A stretch of DNA of 16,665 nucleotides from Geosiphon pyriformis. Taxonomy: Eukaryota; Glomeromycota; Glomeromycetes; Archaeosporales; Geosiphonaceae. Below are positions 1 through 7,337 of this stretch, piece after piece. The position numbers were made by a program, and so were the translations under genes. The notes beneath the pieces were generated by a model. The model did no database searches. It worked only from the letters and a program-made list of their open reading frames with translations, and was not told the DNA's origin. The stretch is from positions 12,622 to 29,286 of the forward strand of contig JAAOMT010000496.1 in the NCBI GenBank assembly GCA_016748015.1, written 5' to 3'. Position 1 is the first letter of the stretch; each line of letters starts with the position of its first letter.

Positions 1-420
1 GAATGCTGTTTTATGCCTGTTCTTTGGGTTCATTTCCACTTGCCAGTACTCACTGGTCAAGTCCAGTGTAGAAAACCATTTTGCTCCTCCAAAAACATTG
101 AAGATTTCGTCAATTAATGGTATTGGGTATGAGTCTTTGGTTGTTTTGCTGTTTAGTTTGCGATAGTTGACGCAAAATCTAATTTTTCCGTTCTTTTTCC
201 TTACTAAAACAACTGGTGAGAACTATGGGCTCATTGATGGTTGTATTATTCCTTTTTCCAACATGCTTTGGACTTCTTCTCTGATAAAATTATGCTCCAT
301 TGGTGGGACATGGTAAGCGCGTTGTTTTTCAGATTTGGCGTTTCCAGTGGGGATTTGGTGTTGAACCAAGTTGGTTCTTCCAAATTCGCCATTTCTTGAA
401 AATATATCAGAGTATTTTAA
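1..420 (-). pseudogene. Reverse transcriptase, N-terminal part (element A)
   Basis: Reading the minus strand from 420 gives LKYSDIF, then FGRTNLVQHQIPTG, a RAYHVPP segment, and then the conserved RT start PVVLVRKKNGK, RFCVNYRKLN and KWFSTLDL followed by EYWQVEM, up to the window edge. These match the fingers/palm start of gypsy-type RT. The YxDD site lies outside the window. One in-frame stop, TAG at 223-225, follows SMSP exactly where B and C also have stops. The frame is -1 relative to the dUTPase upstream. About 35-40 residues of linker present in B and C are missing at the junction, so a small deletion probably caused the shift. A programmed frameshift is a less likely alternative, because I see no canonical slippery heptamer. 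Confidence 0.85.
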
Positions 421-1217
421 TTTATTGAAGTGAGTTCACAGTAGAGAGCAATTTCTGGGAAATTTAGAATTTCTTGTGGTGTTGACGCATTTTCTAGCTC
501 CATTCCGAGGTATCCAATGATGGTATCTTCCAGAATGTAGATGGGTTCTTCTGTGGTGTTTGCGATAGGAATTTTTATCCATTGAGCTTTATCAGCTGGA
601 ATAAAAAGGTTAGTAAGTCCTATGAGAAACTGTTGGCAAGTTTCTGGATAGGGCTCAAATATTAGGTCTTTTTCTTTAATTGTCCTTTTTATTCTTATTT
701 CTGATTTTCCATATGGTAGAAGCGTGATGGACCGCTCATTTTTAATTACTTCGTCTTTTTCCTCTATTGTTTCAGCGAAATTTGCTTCAATTCTTTTTCC
801 TGTCGATCCGAAACCAAAAGTTCCTCTCATTGTTTGTGACAATTCCTCACGATTTTCCACTAGCATGAATTTCCCAATTTTTACCAATGGTAGGAAAATT
901 GCTTGTGCAATCTTTTCCTTAGATTCAATGGTATAAGGCTTTTCTGAATTGTTCTGTAGCAAAACCATCAAATTTCCAGTGTATCCGGAGTCAATTACTC
1001 CTCCTTGAACGCTTATTCCTTTTTTCATGAGGCTTGATTGCGACACTATTTGAACTATTATTCCTGGTGGAATTTCAACCACTATTTTTAGGTCGATTTT
1101 GGTGATGCTTCTGGATGGTAACATTGTGGATTGGTCTTCCGGATAACGTAGATCGAATCCGGCGTCAGTTGGATGGGCTCTTTCAGGTATTATTCCTAAG
1201 TGCCCGTTGTCAAAGTA
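417..1217 (-). pseudogene. dUTPase domain plus beta-rich spacer (element A pol)
   Basis: This part of the polyprotein resembles trimeric dUTPases, which hydrolyse dUTP to dUMP and pyrophosphate. All five family motifs can be seen: motif 1 as AGFDLRYP (1140-1163), motif 2 as SQSSLMKKG, motif 3 as GGVIDSGYTG with the catalytic Asp at 990-992, motif 4 as KIAQAIFLPL, and motif 5 as RGTFGFGSTGK (795-827). The usual Arg of motif 2 is Gln here but Arg in B and C, consistent with one G-to-A change. An ATG at 1122-1124 lies inside the domain, after motif 1, so it is not the true start; the domain is read as part of the polyprotein. After motif 5 about 120 residues form a second beta-rich stretch ending with IIGYLGMELE. 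The frame ends at TAA 417-419. The identification is strong; activity is not implied. Confidence 0.9.
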
Positions 1218-1220
1218 TTA

Positions 1221-1454
1221 AATGTTGGTCACCTGTTCTAGGTCGGTATAGACTACAAATTTTTCTGACTCAAGACCATCAGGTGAGTCTTGTTGATTTA
1301 TTGATTGATTTTAAGACTGCTGATTCTCAATTTCCATTTTTCTTTCTAAGTTCCTTTCATCTTGACACTTTTCACAGCACTGATTTTGGCACGGGATGAG
1401 ACAGTTTTCGCAGAGGTAAGTGTTGATTTGGGCGAGGTATTGTTCTTGCTCTTG
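1221..1454 (-). pseudogene. Four-cysteine module and linker (element A pol)
   Basis: This continues the frame of the 899-codon ORF after its TGA stop. It reads QEQEQYLAQINTYL, then C-x2-C-x8-C-x2-C (1365-1412), then a charged stretch to TAA at 1311-1313, and on in the same frame to TAA at 1218-1220. The same C-x2-C-x8-C-x2-C spacing occurs at the matching place in B and C, so this is a conserved small zinc-binding candidate rather than chance. The first TGA probably replaced the Arg codon that C shows here (PTREEQEQ). Function unknown; a nucleic-acid or protein contact is a guess. Confidence 0.7.
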
Positions 1455-4154
1455 TCAAGTGGGGCATAGTTGTTGGTAGTAGTCCTGGAATTTGTCCACT
1501 GGGTTGAACATGTTGTAGCTGGTGACTTCATCGGCTACTTCGGCTGACTCTTTCCAACATCGTATTTCTTCGGCGGTTCCTTCTCTTACTTTGGCTTGTG
1601 CGGTATTGTACAACTCATCCTCGTTGTGTGGGTAGTGCTGTAGTCTTTTTAACGCTCTGTTGAACGCTGCTTCGAATGGCATTTCTCCTCTTACCCAGTC
1701 ACAGATGAGGATCGTGTATTGGCAAGTTGCGTCACACGTTTCTCCTCTGCCTGGTAAGTTGTTCCAGTTGCACCCTCTTGATAACGGTTCTCCACAAGCG
1801 AGGCACAGTTCCTCGTCCCATTTTCCATGTCTTTCTGGGTAACCGTATTTTTCTTTGTTACAATGGTTACAATAGTAGTGGGTGGGGTTTTTTGGGTCTT
1901 TGTCTGGTGCGCTGCACGCAGTCATAGACGAGAGTTTCTTCTTACAAACTGAGCATTCTAGCTTTGGTCTGCGTCGCTGGTGGTTTCTTCGTGAACTTAC
2001 CTGGTTCCATTCGGATCTTTCTTCACTGGTCCACATTGGTACAGCTGGTAGTCCTGTTCTTTGGTCATCAGCCCAAGAGAGCTGATAGGTTTCGATGGCT
2101 GGTAGTGCTAGATTTTCCTCAAATTCAAAGGTAGGTCTTTGGTTGGCACTGGGTTTTTGGAAGTGGCCACAGGTGGCTGGAATTTTGGCCTGGTGGCCAT
2201 TATAATTGATCAGAAGCTCTTGGGTGGTCCAGTTTAGGGTGGCGTTGGCTTTTGTTAGCCAGTCATTCCCTACTAACACTTGATATTGTGTAGCGTCTAT
2301 TACTAATACTTTTGTAGGTATTACTATGCCATTAATTTCGAAAAGGAATGAGTCGATTTCGCCATGAAGCAGCTTTGTACTTCTATCGGCTGTTATGATT
2401 TGGGACGTCGCGGCACGATCAACTTTGAAACCCAGTTGGTTTACTAGTTGAAGTGTTACGATGCTTCCAGCGGATCCACTGTCTAAGATAAGTTTGATTG
2501 GGGTATTATTTACAGTGGCTTCCATATACATAGCAGTGATTGGGCGTTTTTCGTCCAATGCTGCTTCACTGAACATAGTCTCGTTTTCCTCTAATTTAAA
2601 AGGAAAAATAGCTGCGAGGCTGCTATCTTCGGTGGTAACTGCTGGTGGTATTGTCTGGCTCAATTTGGAGGAATTCTTGGTTCTGTTTATGTTTCTACTG
2701 TCATTGTTTCCAATGATCAGGTTTTCCGGTATATTAAGGTAAGTTTGTTGATAATTTTGGTAGTTTGGATTGGTTTGCTGATTGGTTTGCTGATTGGTTC
2801 CGGCATGGTTTGGATTCCTCTGGACCAATGTGTTATGGTTCCACATGGGCTGATTTCGGGCCTCAGAATGCCAATTCGGGTTGGCTATCATGGGCTGTTG
2901 CTGGTAAGCTCCTTGATTTTGATATGTGGTGGGATATTGGCGTGGTATTGGCGTGTACTGGTTTCTGGGCATTTGGGGTGGCACGTAGTAATTATTTTCA
3001 CATGCTTCCTGCATCATTCGCGTTCGACATTGACTAATCAAATGTCCTATGCGTTTGCAAAAATGGCAGGCGCGTGTTTCTGTTCTGAATTCCTGGCACA
3101 ACGAGCGATTATTTCGACTGTCGCTGACTTTCTGGCTGCGTCTTTGGGGTGGTTGGTATGTATTTTTTCTCGGATCCGGGATGAGGTAACTTTTTATTTT
3201 CTTAGAGAGTTCCTCCCCTAATCGTGTTACTCTTTTTTCTAATGTTTCTGTCTTATTTTTCTCCATTACCATGTTAACCATTTGACTATGGTTAGCTTCT
3301 TTCTCAGCCGATTCAAGGGCTCTGGCAAGTGTAACGGCTTCTGGTAAGGAATTAGGATGGGCAGGGCATACTCTTCCTAAAATGCTGCTTTTTAATCCTC
3401 TAATAAACTGATTTAAAACCTGAGGATCAGTGTAGTATCCTTGTTCAATCACTTCAATCTGATGGCAAATTCGATTGAATTGAGCAAGATATTGGGTGAC
3501 AGTTTCACCAGTATTTTGCTTGATAGTATTGAATTTGTTCTGTAGTTGGATTACAGCGTTTGGGTCGCTAAAATACTCCAGAAGTGCATTTTTAAATTCG
3601 GCGAAGCTCGTGGGTTTTGTTTCCAGGCTTTGATACCACGAGTCGGCTGTGCCTTTCAGGAAGAAAGGTAATGTTTGAATTGCTCTTTGGTCGTTCCAGT
3701 TATTTGCCTGGATGGCTTTTTGTGCTTCTCTGAGCCATGTGTGCACGTCCGTTTCTTCTTCCTTTCCTGAGAAATCTGTTAGTCTTGCAATGTATGGTGT
3801 GGTCATTTTGTTGCCGTTTTCTGCTGGTGGGTTTATTAGTCTAAGAGGAGGTGGGATGATATTTCCTTGAGCGTTCCTAAAGGTGGCTTCCCTTATATCC
3901 GGTTCTTCCTCTTGATCATGAGTTTCTTGGTTTCTGGACTGGCTGCTTGTTCCAGTGACTGGTCTTGTGATTGTTTTTTCGCTGGTCTCTTTTTCAGATT
4001 CTGATTCAGACTCCTCTTCACGGTTTTCAAACCCCGTTCTAAATTTTGGCTGAAAAAGAGGGTTTTGGAATAGTGATGAATATCCTCCTGTAATTGGTAT
4101 GTCTCCCCAGTTACGTTGTTTAATTTTATCAATATAACTAGGAGTTCTTGGCAT
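1455..4154 (-). CDS. Gag-protease-cysteine-rich polyprotein segment (element A), 899 codons
   Basis: The longest open frame of the window. Residues about 1-110 are a Ser/Glu-rich linker. Residues 120-290 resemble the retrotransposon Gag capsid region (LPFFLKGTADSWYQSL, LLEYFSDPNA, then GETVTQYLAQFNRI). C363-x2-C366-x4-H371-x4-C376 is a CCHC knuckle for RNA binding. Residues 390-500 are Gln/Asn/Pro-rich. Residues 515-665 are a retropepsin with catalytic D558-S559-G560 and the second motif VLVGNDWL. Residues 734-811 are a cysteine-rich domain, C-x2-C-x24-C-x2-C-x18-C-x2-C-x19-C-x3-C. The M at 4154 is only the first Met of this open stretch: the same frame continues upstream across one TAA into more Gag, so the polyprotein probably began earlier. 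The end at 1455-1457 is a TGA in place of an Arg codon. Gag and protease calls are firm; the cysteine-rich domain is unrecognised. Confidence 0.93.
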   Translation of the reverse strand: MPRTPSYIDKIKQRNWGDIPITGGYSSLFQNPLFQPKFRTGFENREEESESESEKETSEKTITRPVTGTSSQSRNQETHDQEEEPDIREATFRNAQGNIIPPPLRLINPPAENGNKMTTPYIARLTDFSGKEEETDVHTWLREAQKAIQANNWNDQRAIQTLPFFLKGTADSWYQSLETKPTSFAEFKNALLEYFSDPNAVIQLQNKFNTIKQNTGETVTQYLAQFNRICHQIEVIEQGYYTDPQVLNQFIRGLKSSILGRVCPAHPNSLPEAVTLARALESAEKEANHSQMVNMVMEKNKTETLEKRVTRLGEELSKKIKSYLIPDPRKNTYQPPQRRSQKVSDSRNNRSLCQEFRTETRACHFCKRIGHLISQCRTRMMQEACENNYYVPPQMPRNQYTPIPRQYPTTYQNQGAYQQQPMIANPNWHSEARNQPMWNHNTLVQRNPNHAGTNQQTNQQTNPNYQNYQQTYLNIPENLIIGNNDSRNINRTKNSSKLSQTIPPAVTTEDSSLAAIFPFKLEENETMFSEAALDEKRPITAMYMEATVNNTPIKLILDSGSAGSIVTLQLVNQLGFKVDRAATSQIITADRSTKLLHGEIDSFLFEINGIVIPTKVLVIDATQYQVLVGNDWLTKANATLNWTTQELLINYNGHQAKIPATCGHFQKPSANQRPTFEFEENLALPAIETYQLSWADDQRTGLPAVPMWTSEERSEWNQVSSRRNHQRRRPKLECSVCKKKLSSMTACSAPDKDPKNPTHYYCNHCNKEKYGYPERHGKWDEELCLACGEPLSRGCNWNNLPGRGETCDATCQYTILICDWVRGEMPFEAAFNRALKRLQHYPHNEDELYNTAQAKVREGTAEEIRCWKESAEVADEVTSYNMFNPVDKFQDYYQQLCPT

Positions 4155-4292
4155 TTGTGGAGTTGATGTTGATGATGATGCAGCTCCTAATGGAATTTGT
4201 ATCTTATTTTCTGGTGAAAAATGGTATAATTTATCTTCTGGTGAATAAATACGTTGTTTTTTTATTGATTGAGTGACAGTTTTCTTTGGCGT

Positions 4293-4712
4293 TTAAGCTG
4301 GTGTTCTTAGTTTTTGCTGGTTACTTTCCTGATTAGTTTCTAAATTTTCTTTGGTTTTGTTGGCGCGTTCCCTAGTGTTTCCTGTGAATATTGGAAAATT
4401 TTTGTTGGCGTATTGCTCAATTTCTCGATGGATTTTGACAATAGTTGCGGCTATTACTGCTACTTCTTTTGTAGTGTATTGTGATAATTCTCTATACAAT
4501 CCAAGTTTTGCGTCGTGTGGTTCTTCTTCCTTTCCTATATGATAATTTATTCTGGCATTAATATAATAAGTGAGGGCAGATTCTGCTGAACAACACCCTT
4601 CTGGTAATCCAAGATCACTCTGATTTTGTGTGTAAATAGCACAGCAGAATTCAAGAACAGTAAGATTAGGGGTTTTTGTCACCACTTTTGTCTTTTCCTT
4701 TTTAGCAATGAA
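4293..4712 (-). pseudogene. Gag N-terminal block (element A)
   Basis: An open stretch of about 140 codons in the same frame as the 899-codon ORF, separated from it by TAA at 4293-4295 and about 46 open codons. It reads LTVLEFCCAIYTQ, then GLPEGCCSAESALTYYIN and a helical-looking stretch rich in Ile, Glu and Lys, then a basic Asn/Gln/Thr-rich tail. No ATG occurs in the stretch; the first codons at 4685 are GTG GTG and a TAA lies just upstream. Either the initiator was lost by mutation or translation began elsewhere. Its place between the primer binding site and the capsid-like region suggests matrix or early Gag. I do not recognise it as a named domain. Confidence 0.6.
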
Positions 4713-4750
4713 TTATTGCTAATTATTATTTCCTTTTTGATTTTCTTTCC

Positions 4751-4765
4751 TCATAGGGTTCACCA
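4751..4765 (-). promoter_or_regulatory. Candidate tRNA primer binding site (element A)
   Basis: Two bases after the LTR end (CA at 4768-4769 on the minus strand) the minus strand reads TGGTGAACCCTATGA. A TGG start just inside the 5' LTR is the normal position and beginning of a primer binding site, complementary to the CCA end of a tRNA. It predicts a tRNA ending in GGGTTCACCA. It is not the initiator-Met site (TGGTATCAGAG) common in many gypsy elements. Which tRNA fits cannot be told without the host tRNA set. Confidence 0.55.
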
Positions 4766-4767
4766 AA

Positions 4768-5111
4768 TGTTACGGGATAGTTTTCTTGTTATATTTAATT
4801 GCTGATATTTTGCTTTAATTGCAATCAGTCTTTCATGAGTTTCTCAATTCTATTTGTGTAATAATGTCACTGTTATATTAAAGGCTTTCTTTTTACTGTT
4901 GTGATGTAAGTTATTCTTTAATTCTTGATTGTTGTGTGTGTTTATGTACTTCTTCTCAGAGGCTGAACTGAAATCTACCCACTGTCTGGGGTCTTCTCTG
5001 AGGCTATCCTTGCAATTGCCTGATGTGTTTCTCTAATTTAGAAACACAGAATGTTAATGGTTTTTAGCGCTTTTCTAATTCTTACAATAAAGCTTTTATC
5101 AATTAGTAACA
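4768..5111 (-). repeat. 5' LTR of element A, about 344 bp
   Basis: On the plus strand it begins TGTTACGGGATAG and ends TTAGTAACA, giving TGTTAC/GTAACA inverted ends and the canonical TG...CA. The inner edge is supported by the primer-binding-site-like sequence next to it. The outer edge at 5111 rests on the inverted ends alone, because the partner LTR and the target duplication lie outside the window. It contains a 9-bp hairpin (5024-5048) and a 14-bp imperfect direct repeat (4951-4964 and 4992-5005). Confidence 0.55.
5024..5048. other. Perfect 9-bp hairpin in LTR A
   Basis: TGTGTTTCT (5024-5032), a 7-base loop CTAATTT, then AGAAACACA (5040-5048) form a perfect inverted repeat. In the minus-strand transcript it would lie near the start of the LTR. 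It could be an RNA structure or a protein-binding palindrome; nothing else supports a specific role. Confidence 0.5.
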
Positions 5112-5115
5112 ATGT

Positions 5116-5140
5116 GAATAATCTTGATCAAGGATTATTC
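5116..5140. repeat. 25-nt near-palindrome beside LTR A
   Basis: Arms GAATAATC (5116-5123) and GATTATTC (5133-5140) are perfectly complementary. The 9-base centre TTGATCAAG contains the palindrome TTGATCAA. It starts 4 bp outside the proposed LTR end. A second inverted repeat follows at 5160-5178 (TGAATGA, loop TAGTT, TCATTCA). Confidence 0.55.
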
Positions 5141-5451
5141 TTCCAAGAGATTCAGTTGATGAATGATAGTTTCATTCAATAAATAATACAAGTAAGGTTT
5201 CTTAATACTTTGGGTTGTGATAGTTCTGTTTTAAATATTCTTTTTCATTTCTTTTTGATTTTTAAAAGTTTCTTGGGATATTTAATTTGAAAGTATGATT
5301 TAAAGTGGAGTTTGTTGGATAAAATTGGATCTGTTGCTTGATAAGTTATGATTTTTTATTACTTGATTGATTATTTCTCAATATTAAAACTACTGTATAT
5401 ATACATGTTTGTAGTTCTACGAGAAAATACTTTCTTTTTGATATTTCAACC

Positions 5452-5543
5452 TGGTGTTTGCTGCTATTACCAGTTGGTGTTGGCTGCTATTGTGAACTGG
5501 TGCTTGCCACTATTGCAAAATGGTGTTTGCTACTATGTTAATC
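5452..5543 (+). repeat. Minisatellite, four units of 23 bp
   Basis: Four adjacent units begin at 5452, 5475, 5498 and 5521, each 23 bases long and each starting TGGTGYTKG followed by an imperfect CTGCTATT. The first 17 bases of the unit are well kept; the last 6 vary. The exact 23-base spacing shows tandem duplication. No coding role is apparent. Confidence 0.8.
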
Positions 5544-5630
5544 ATTACCTTTCTAAGATTATTACTGTGCTATATTATGATTGAATAGTTTGTATTATTT
5601 TTATGATTCTTTTTTGCTAAATTCTTAAAC

Positions 5631-6200
5631 CATAACAACATACTACTCAAATGCAAAGATTGTGAAAAGAAACTCTCTTCCATGGAAGCTTGGGTCGCAT
5701 TAGACAAAAATCACTGGATGCAAACCCACTATTATTGCAAGTCTTGCCACCACAAACAATATGGCTATCCAAAAAAACAAGACAAGTGGGACAACAAACC
5801 ATGTCTTGCTTGCAGCAAACAGTTGCTCAACGAAGGAATGTGAAACAACATTCCTGGTCGAAGAGGAATGTGTGACACTTCCTGCCAGTACATGATCCTC
5901 ATCAGCAACTGGGTAAGTCATGGTATGCCAATAATTGCTGCTTGGCACTGAGTAATCTCTCGCCTGGACGGATATCTACACAATGAAAACGAGATCTAGT
6001 GGATAGCAAACGCCAAAGTAGGAGGCACCATGCCCAGCAAAATCTTGGAAATCAAGAACAATCCTCCAAAACCAGTCAACATTATCTTAGTTCCCAACCC
6101 AGATGCTTTCTTTGATATTGAGACCAACCCAGAAAACTTCTACAAACATTATCAAAATTTAGTACTGACCAGAGAAAAACAGGAAGAGTGGTTAGCATAG
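5631..6200 (+). pseudogene. Cysteine-rich domain and following linker (element B pol)
   Basis: The frame opens near LLKCKDC and carries C-x2-C-x24-C-x2-C-x18-C-x2-C-x19-C-x3-C (CKDC, CKSC, CLAC, CDTSC), residue for residue the spacing seen in element A. One TGA falls between the third and fourth pairs where C has Trp (GMWNNIPG). More stops follow. Then comes the conserved tail EILEIKNN...FYKHYQNL...TREKQEE before TAG at 6198-6200. It is a broken copy of a polyprotein domain, probably zinc-binding, that lies between protease and dUTPase. Function not recognised. Confidence 0.75.
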
Positions 6201-6527
6201 CTAAACACTTGATTATGTGACTACTGTTTGATCCCATATGACTTTCAATATTGTAATGAGTGTGACCTCATTTACAATCCACCAATCCGCATAATCTACA
6301 CAATCCCAGAGGAAGAGGAACCAATCAGCAGCTGCACATCAGAATCAGAATCACTGTTCAATCCCAATTCAAACTCCAACAATGATGATGATGAAAACAC
6401 CAGTTCCAGCTTCATTCAAAATAGTGATAACAACGACAATGATTCAAACTCTGATTCAAACTCTGATTTAAAATATGAACAATATATCACAATCCCTGAC
6501 CTGACCAGAGATTTGGAACTAAAATAG
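6201..6527 (+). pseudogene. Four-cysteine module and acidic Ser/Asn/Asp-rich linker (element B pol)
   Basis: In the same frame as the segment before it. It begins with CDYC-LIPYDFQY-CNEC, the C-x2-C-x8-C-x2-C module also present in A and C. After TIPEEEEPISSCTSESES comes a low-complexity run of Asn, Ser and Asp that is probably disordered. It leads through IPDLTRDLELK to TAG at 6525-6527, which replaces the Trp seen in C (ILKWFSNN). The ATG at 6228 is internal. Confidence 0.65.
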
Positions 6528-7337
6528 TTCAGCAATAATAACAAAGGTATTATACTAGAATGCACGCATGATACTGATGCCAGATTTGATCTGAGATATC
6601 CAGGAAAAGATGCCATCAAATTGGAATCACATTCACACATCTGTCTTAATTTGAAAATAGCACTGGAAATTCCGACAACAACAATGGTTCAATTAGCATC
6701 TAGGAGTAGTTTAGTGAAAAGAGAGATTAATATAAGAGGAGGAATAATTGACGCAGGATATGTGAGAAATATCATTGCTATACTACAAAATGACTTAGAA
6801 AAGACCTATATAATAGAGTCCAATAAAAAGATAGCACAGGCAATATTTTTGCTTCTGGTTAGAGTAGTTCAGTTAGTATTAGTGAAAAAGAGAGAGGAAT
6901 TAGGAATAACAGTGAGAGGAATACAGGAATTTGGATCAACAGATAGAGTAGATGTACCAGTCAATATGGCAGAAAAAAAAATTGTTGACCAAGAGGAAAT
7001 TATCTCAACAGGTCAAACAATTTCCATTCCACTATATGGCCAGTACATGATAGGGATAAAGCAGAAGGTAAAAGAACAGAATCAGATTTTTGAAGCAGAA
7101 CCAACCCTTTATGAATCAGAAGAGATTGAACTCATCAATCTCCATATACCAGCTAAAGATTACAGCCACATCAAAATTCTCATCTACAATAATACAAGAA
7201 ATGTCATAGTAATACCAGCCAGAACCACCATTGGATACTTAAGCACTAAAATAGAGGATCAACTACCAAGCACCATTCCAGACTTTCCACAGCTTTGTGG
7301 ATATGTCAATATTATATCACAAACAATATATGGATGA
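6528..7337 (+). pseudogene. dUTPase domain plus beta-rich spacer (element B pol)
   Basis: Homologous to the dUTPase of A. Motif 1 is ARFDLRYP, with the conserved Gly changed to Arg; motif 2 is SRSSLVKRE; motif 3 is GIIDAGYVR, where the catalytic Asp and Tyr remain but the last Gly is Arg; motif 4 is KIAQAIFLLL; motif 5 is reduced to RGIQEFGSTD. The spacer after it ends with IGYLSTKIED as in A. The open part from the ATG at 6621 is 238 codons, but that ATG lies after motif 1 and is not a natural start. The lost glycines make activity unlikely. TGA at 7335-7337 ends this stretch; C has Glu at this position. Confidence 0.85.

Larger units (their letters stand above)
1..5111 (-). mobile_element. 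Element A: Ty3/gypsy-type LTR retrotransposon carrying a dUTPase, 3' part beyond the window
   Basis: On the minus strand the order is LTR, candidate primer binding site, Gag, protease, cysteine-rich domain, four-cysteine module, dUTPase and the N-terminal part of RT, cut by the window edge. From about 4712 down to 417 everything lies in one reading frame. That frame is interrupted only by single stops at 4293-4295 (TAA), 1455-1457 (TGA), 1311-1313 (TAA) and 1218-1220 (TAA). RT then continues in the -1 frame. Protease directly followed by RT, with integrase after RNase H in the sister copies B and C, identifies the gypsy order rather than copia. It is the least decayed of the three copies but is probably not autonomous as it stands. 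Confidence 0.9.
5112..5630. other. AT-rich non-coding spacer between elements A and B
   Basis: No believable gene was found here; the one open frame (5348-5584) has no protein-like composition and covers the minisatellite. The stretch holds two palindromes next to the LTR and a four-unit tandem repeat. It may be host DNA or old element debris. Homology to element C begins only at about 5630, marking the 5' breakpoint of element B. Confidence 0.6.

Noticed and set aside
2461-3221. Plus-strand open frames of 93, 158 and 90 codons
   Set aside because: They lie antisense to the Gag-protease frame of element A; their hydrophobic and Trp-rich content is the shadow of Gln/Asn/Pro-rich coding on the other strand.
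5452-5543. Minisatellite as a CRISPR array
   Set aside because: Units are adjacent 23-mers without unique spacers and the DNA looks eukaryotic.
5348-5584. 78-codon plus-strand frame in the A-B spacer
   Set aside because: It covers the minisatellite and an AT-rich stretch; Tyr/Leu/Ile-rich composition comes from base composition and there is no homolog in the other copies.
5910-5925. GGTAAGTCATGG as a splice donor (also at 12402)
   Set aside because: It is shared by descent between B and C but no matching acceptor restores the frame; the polyprotein reads through it.
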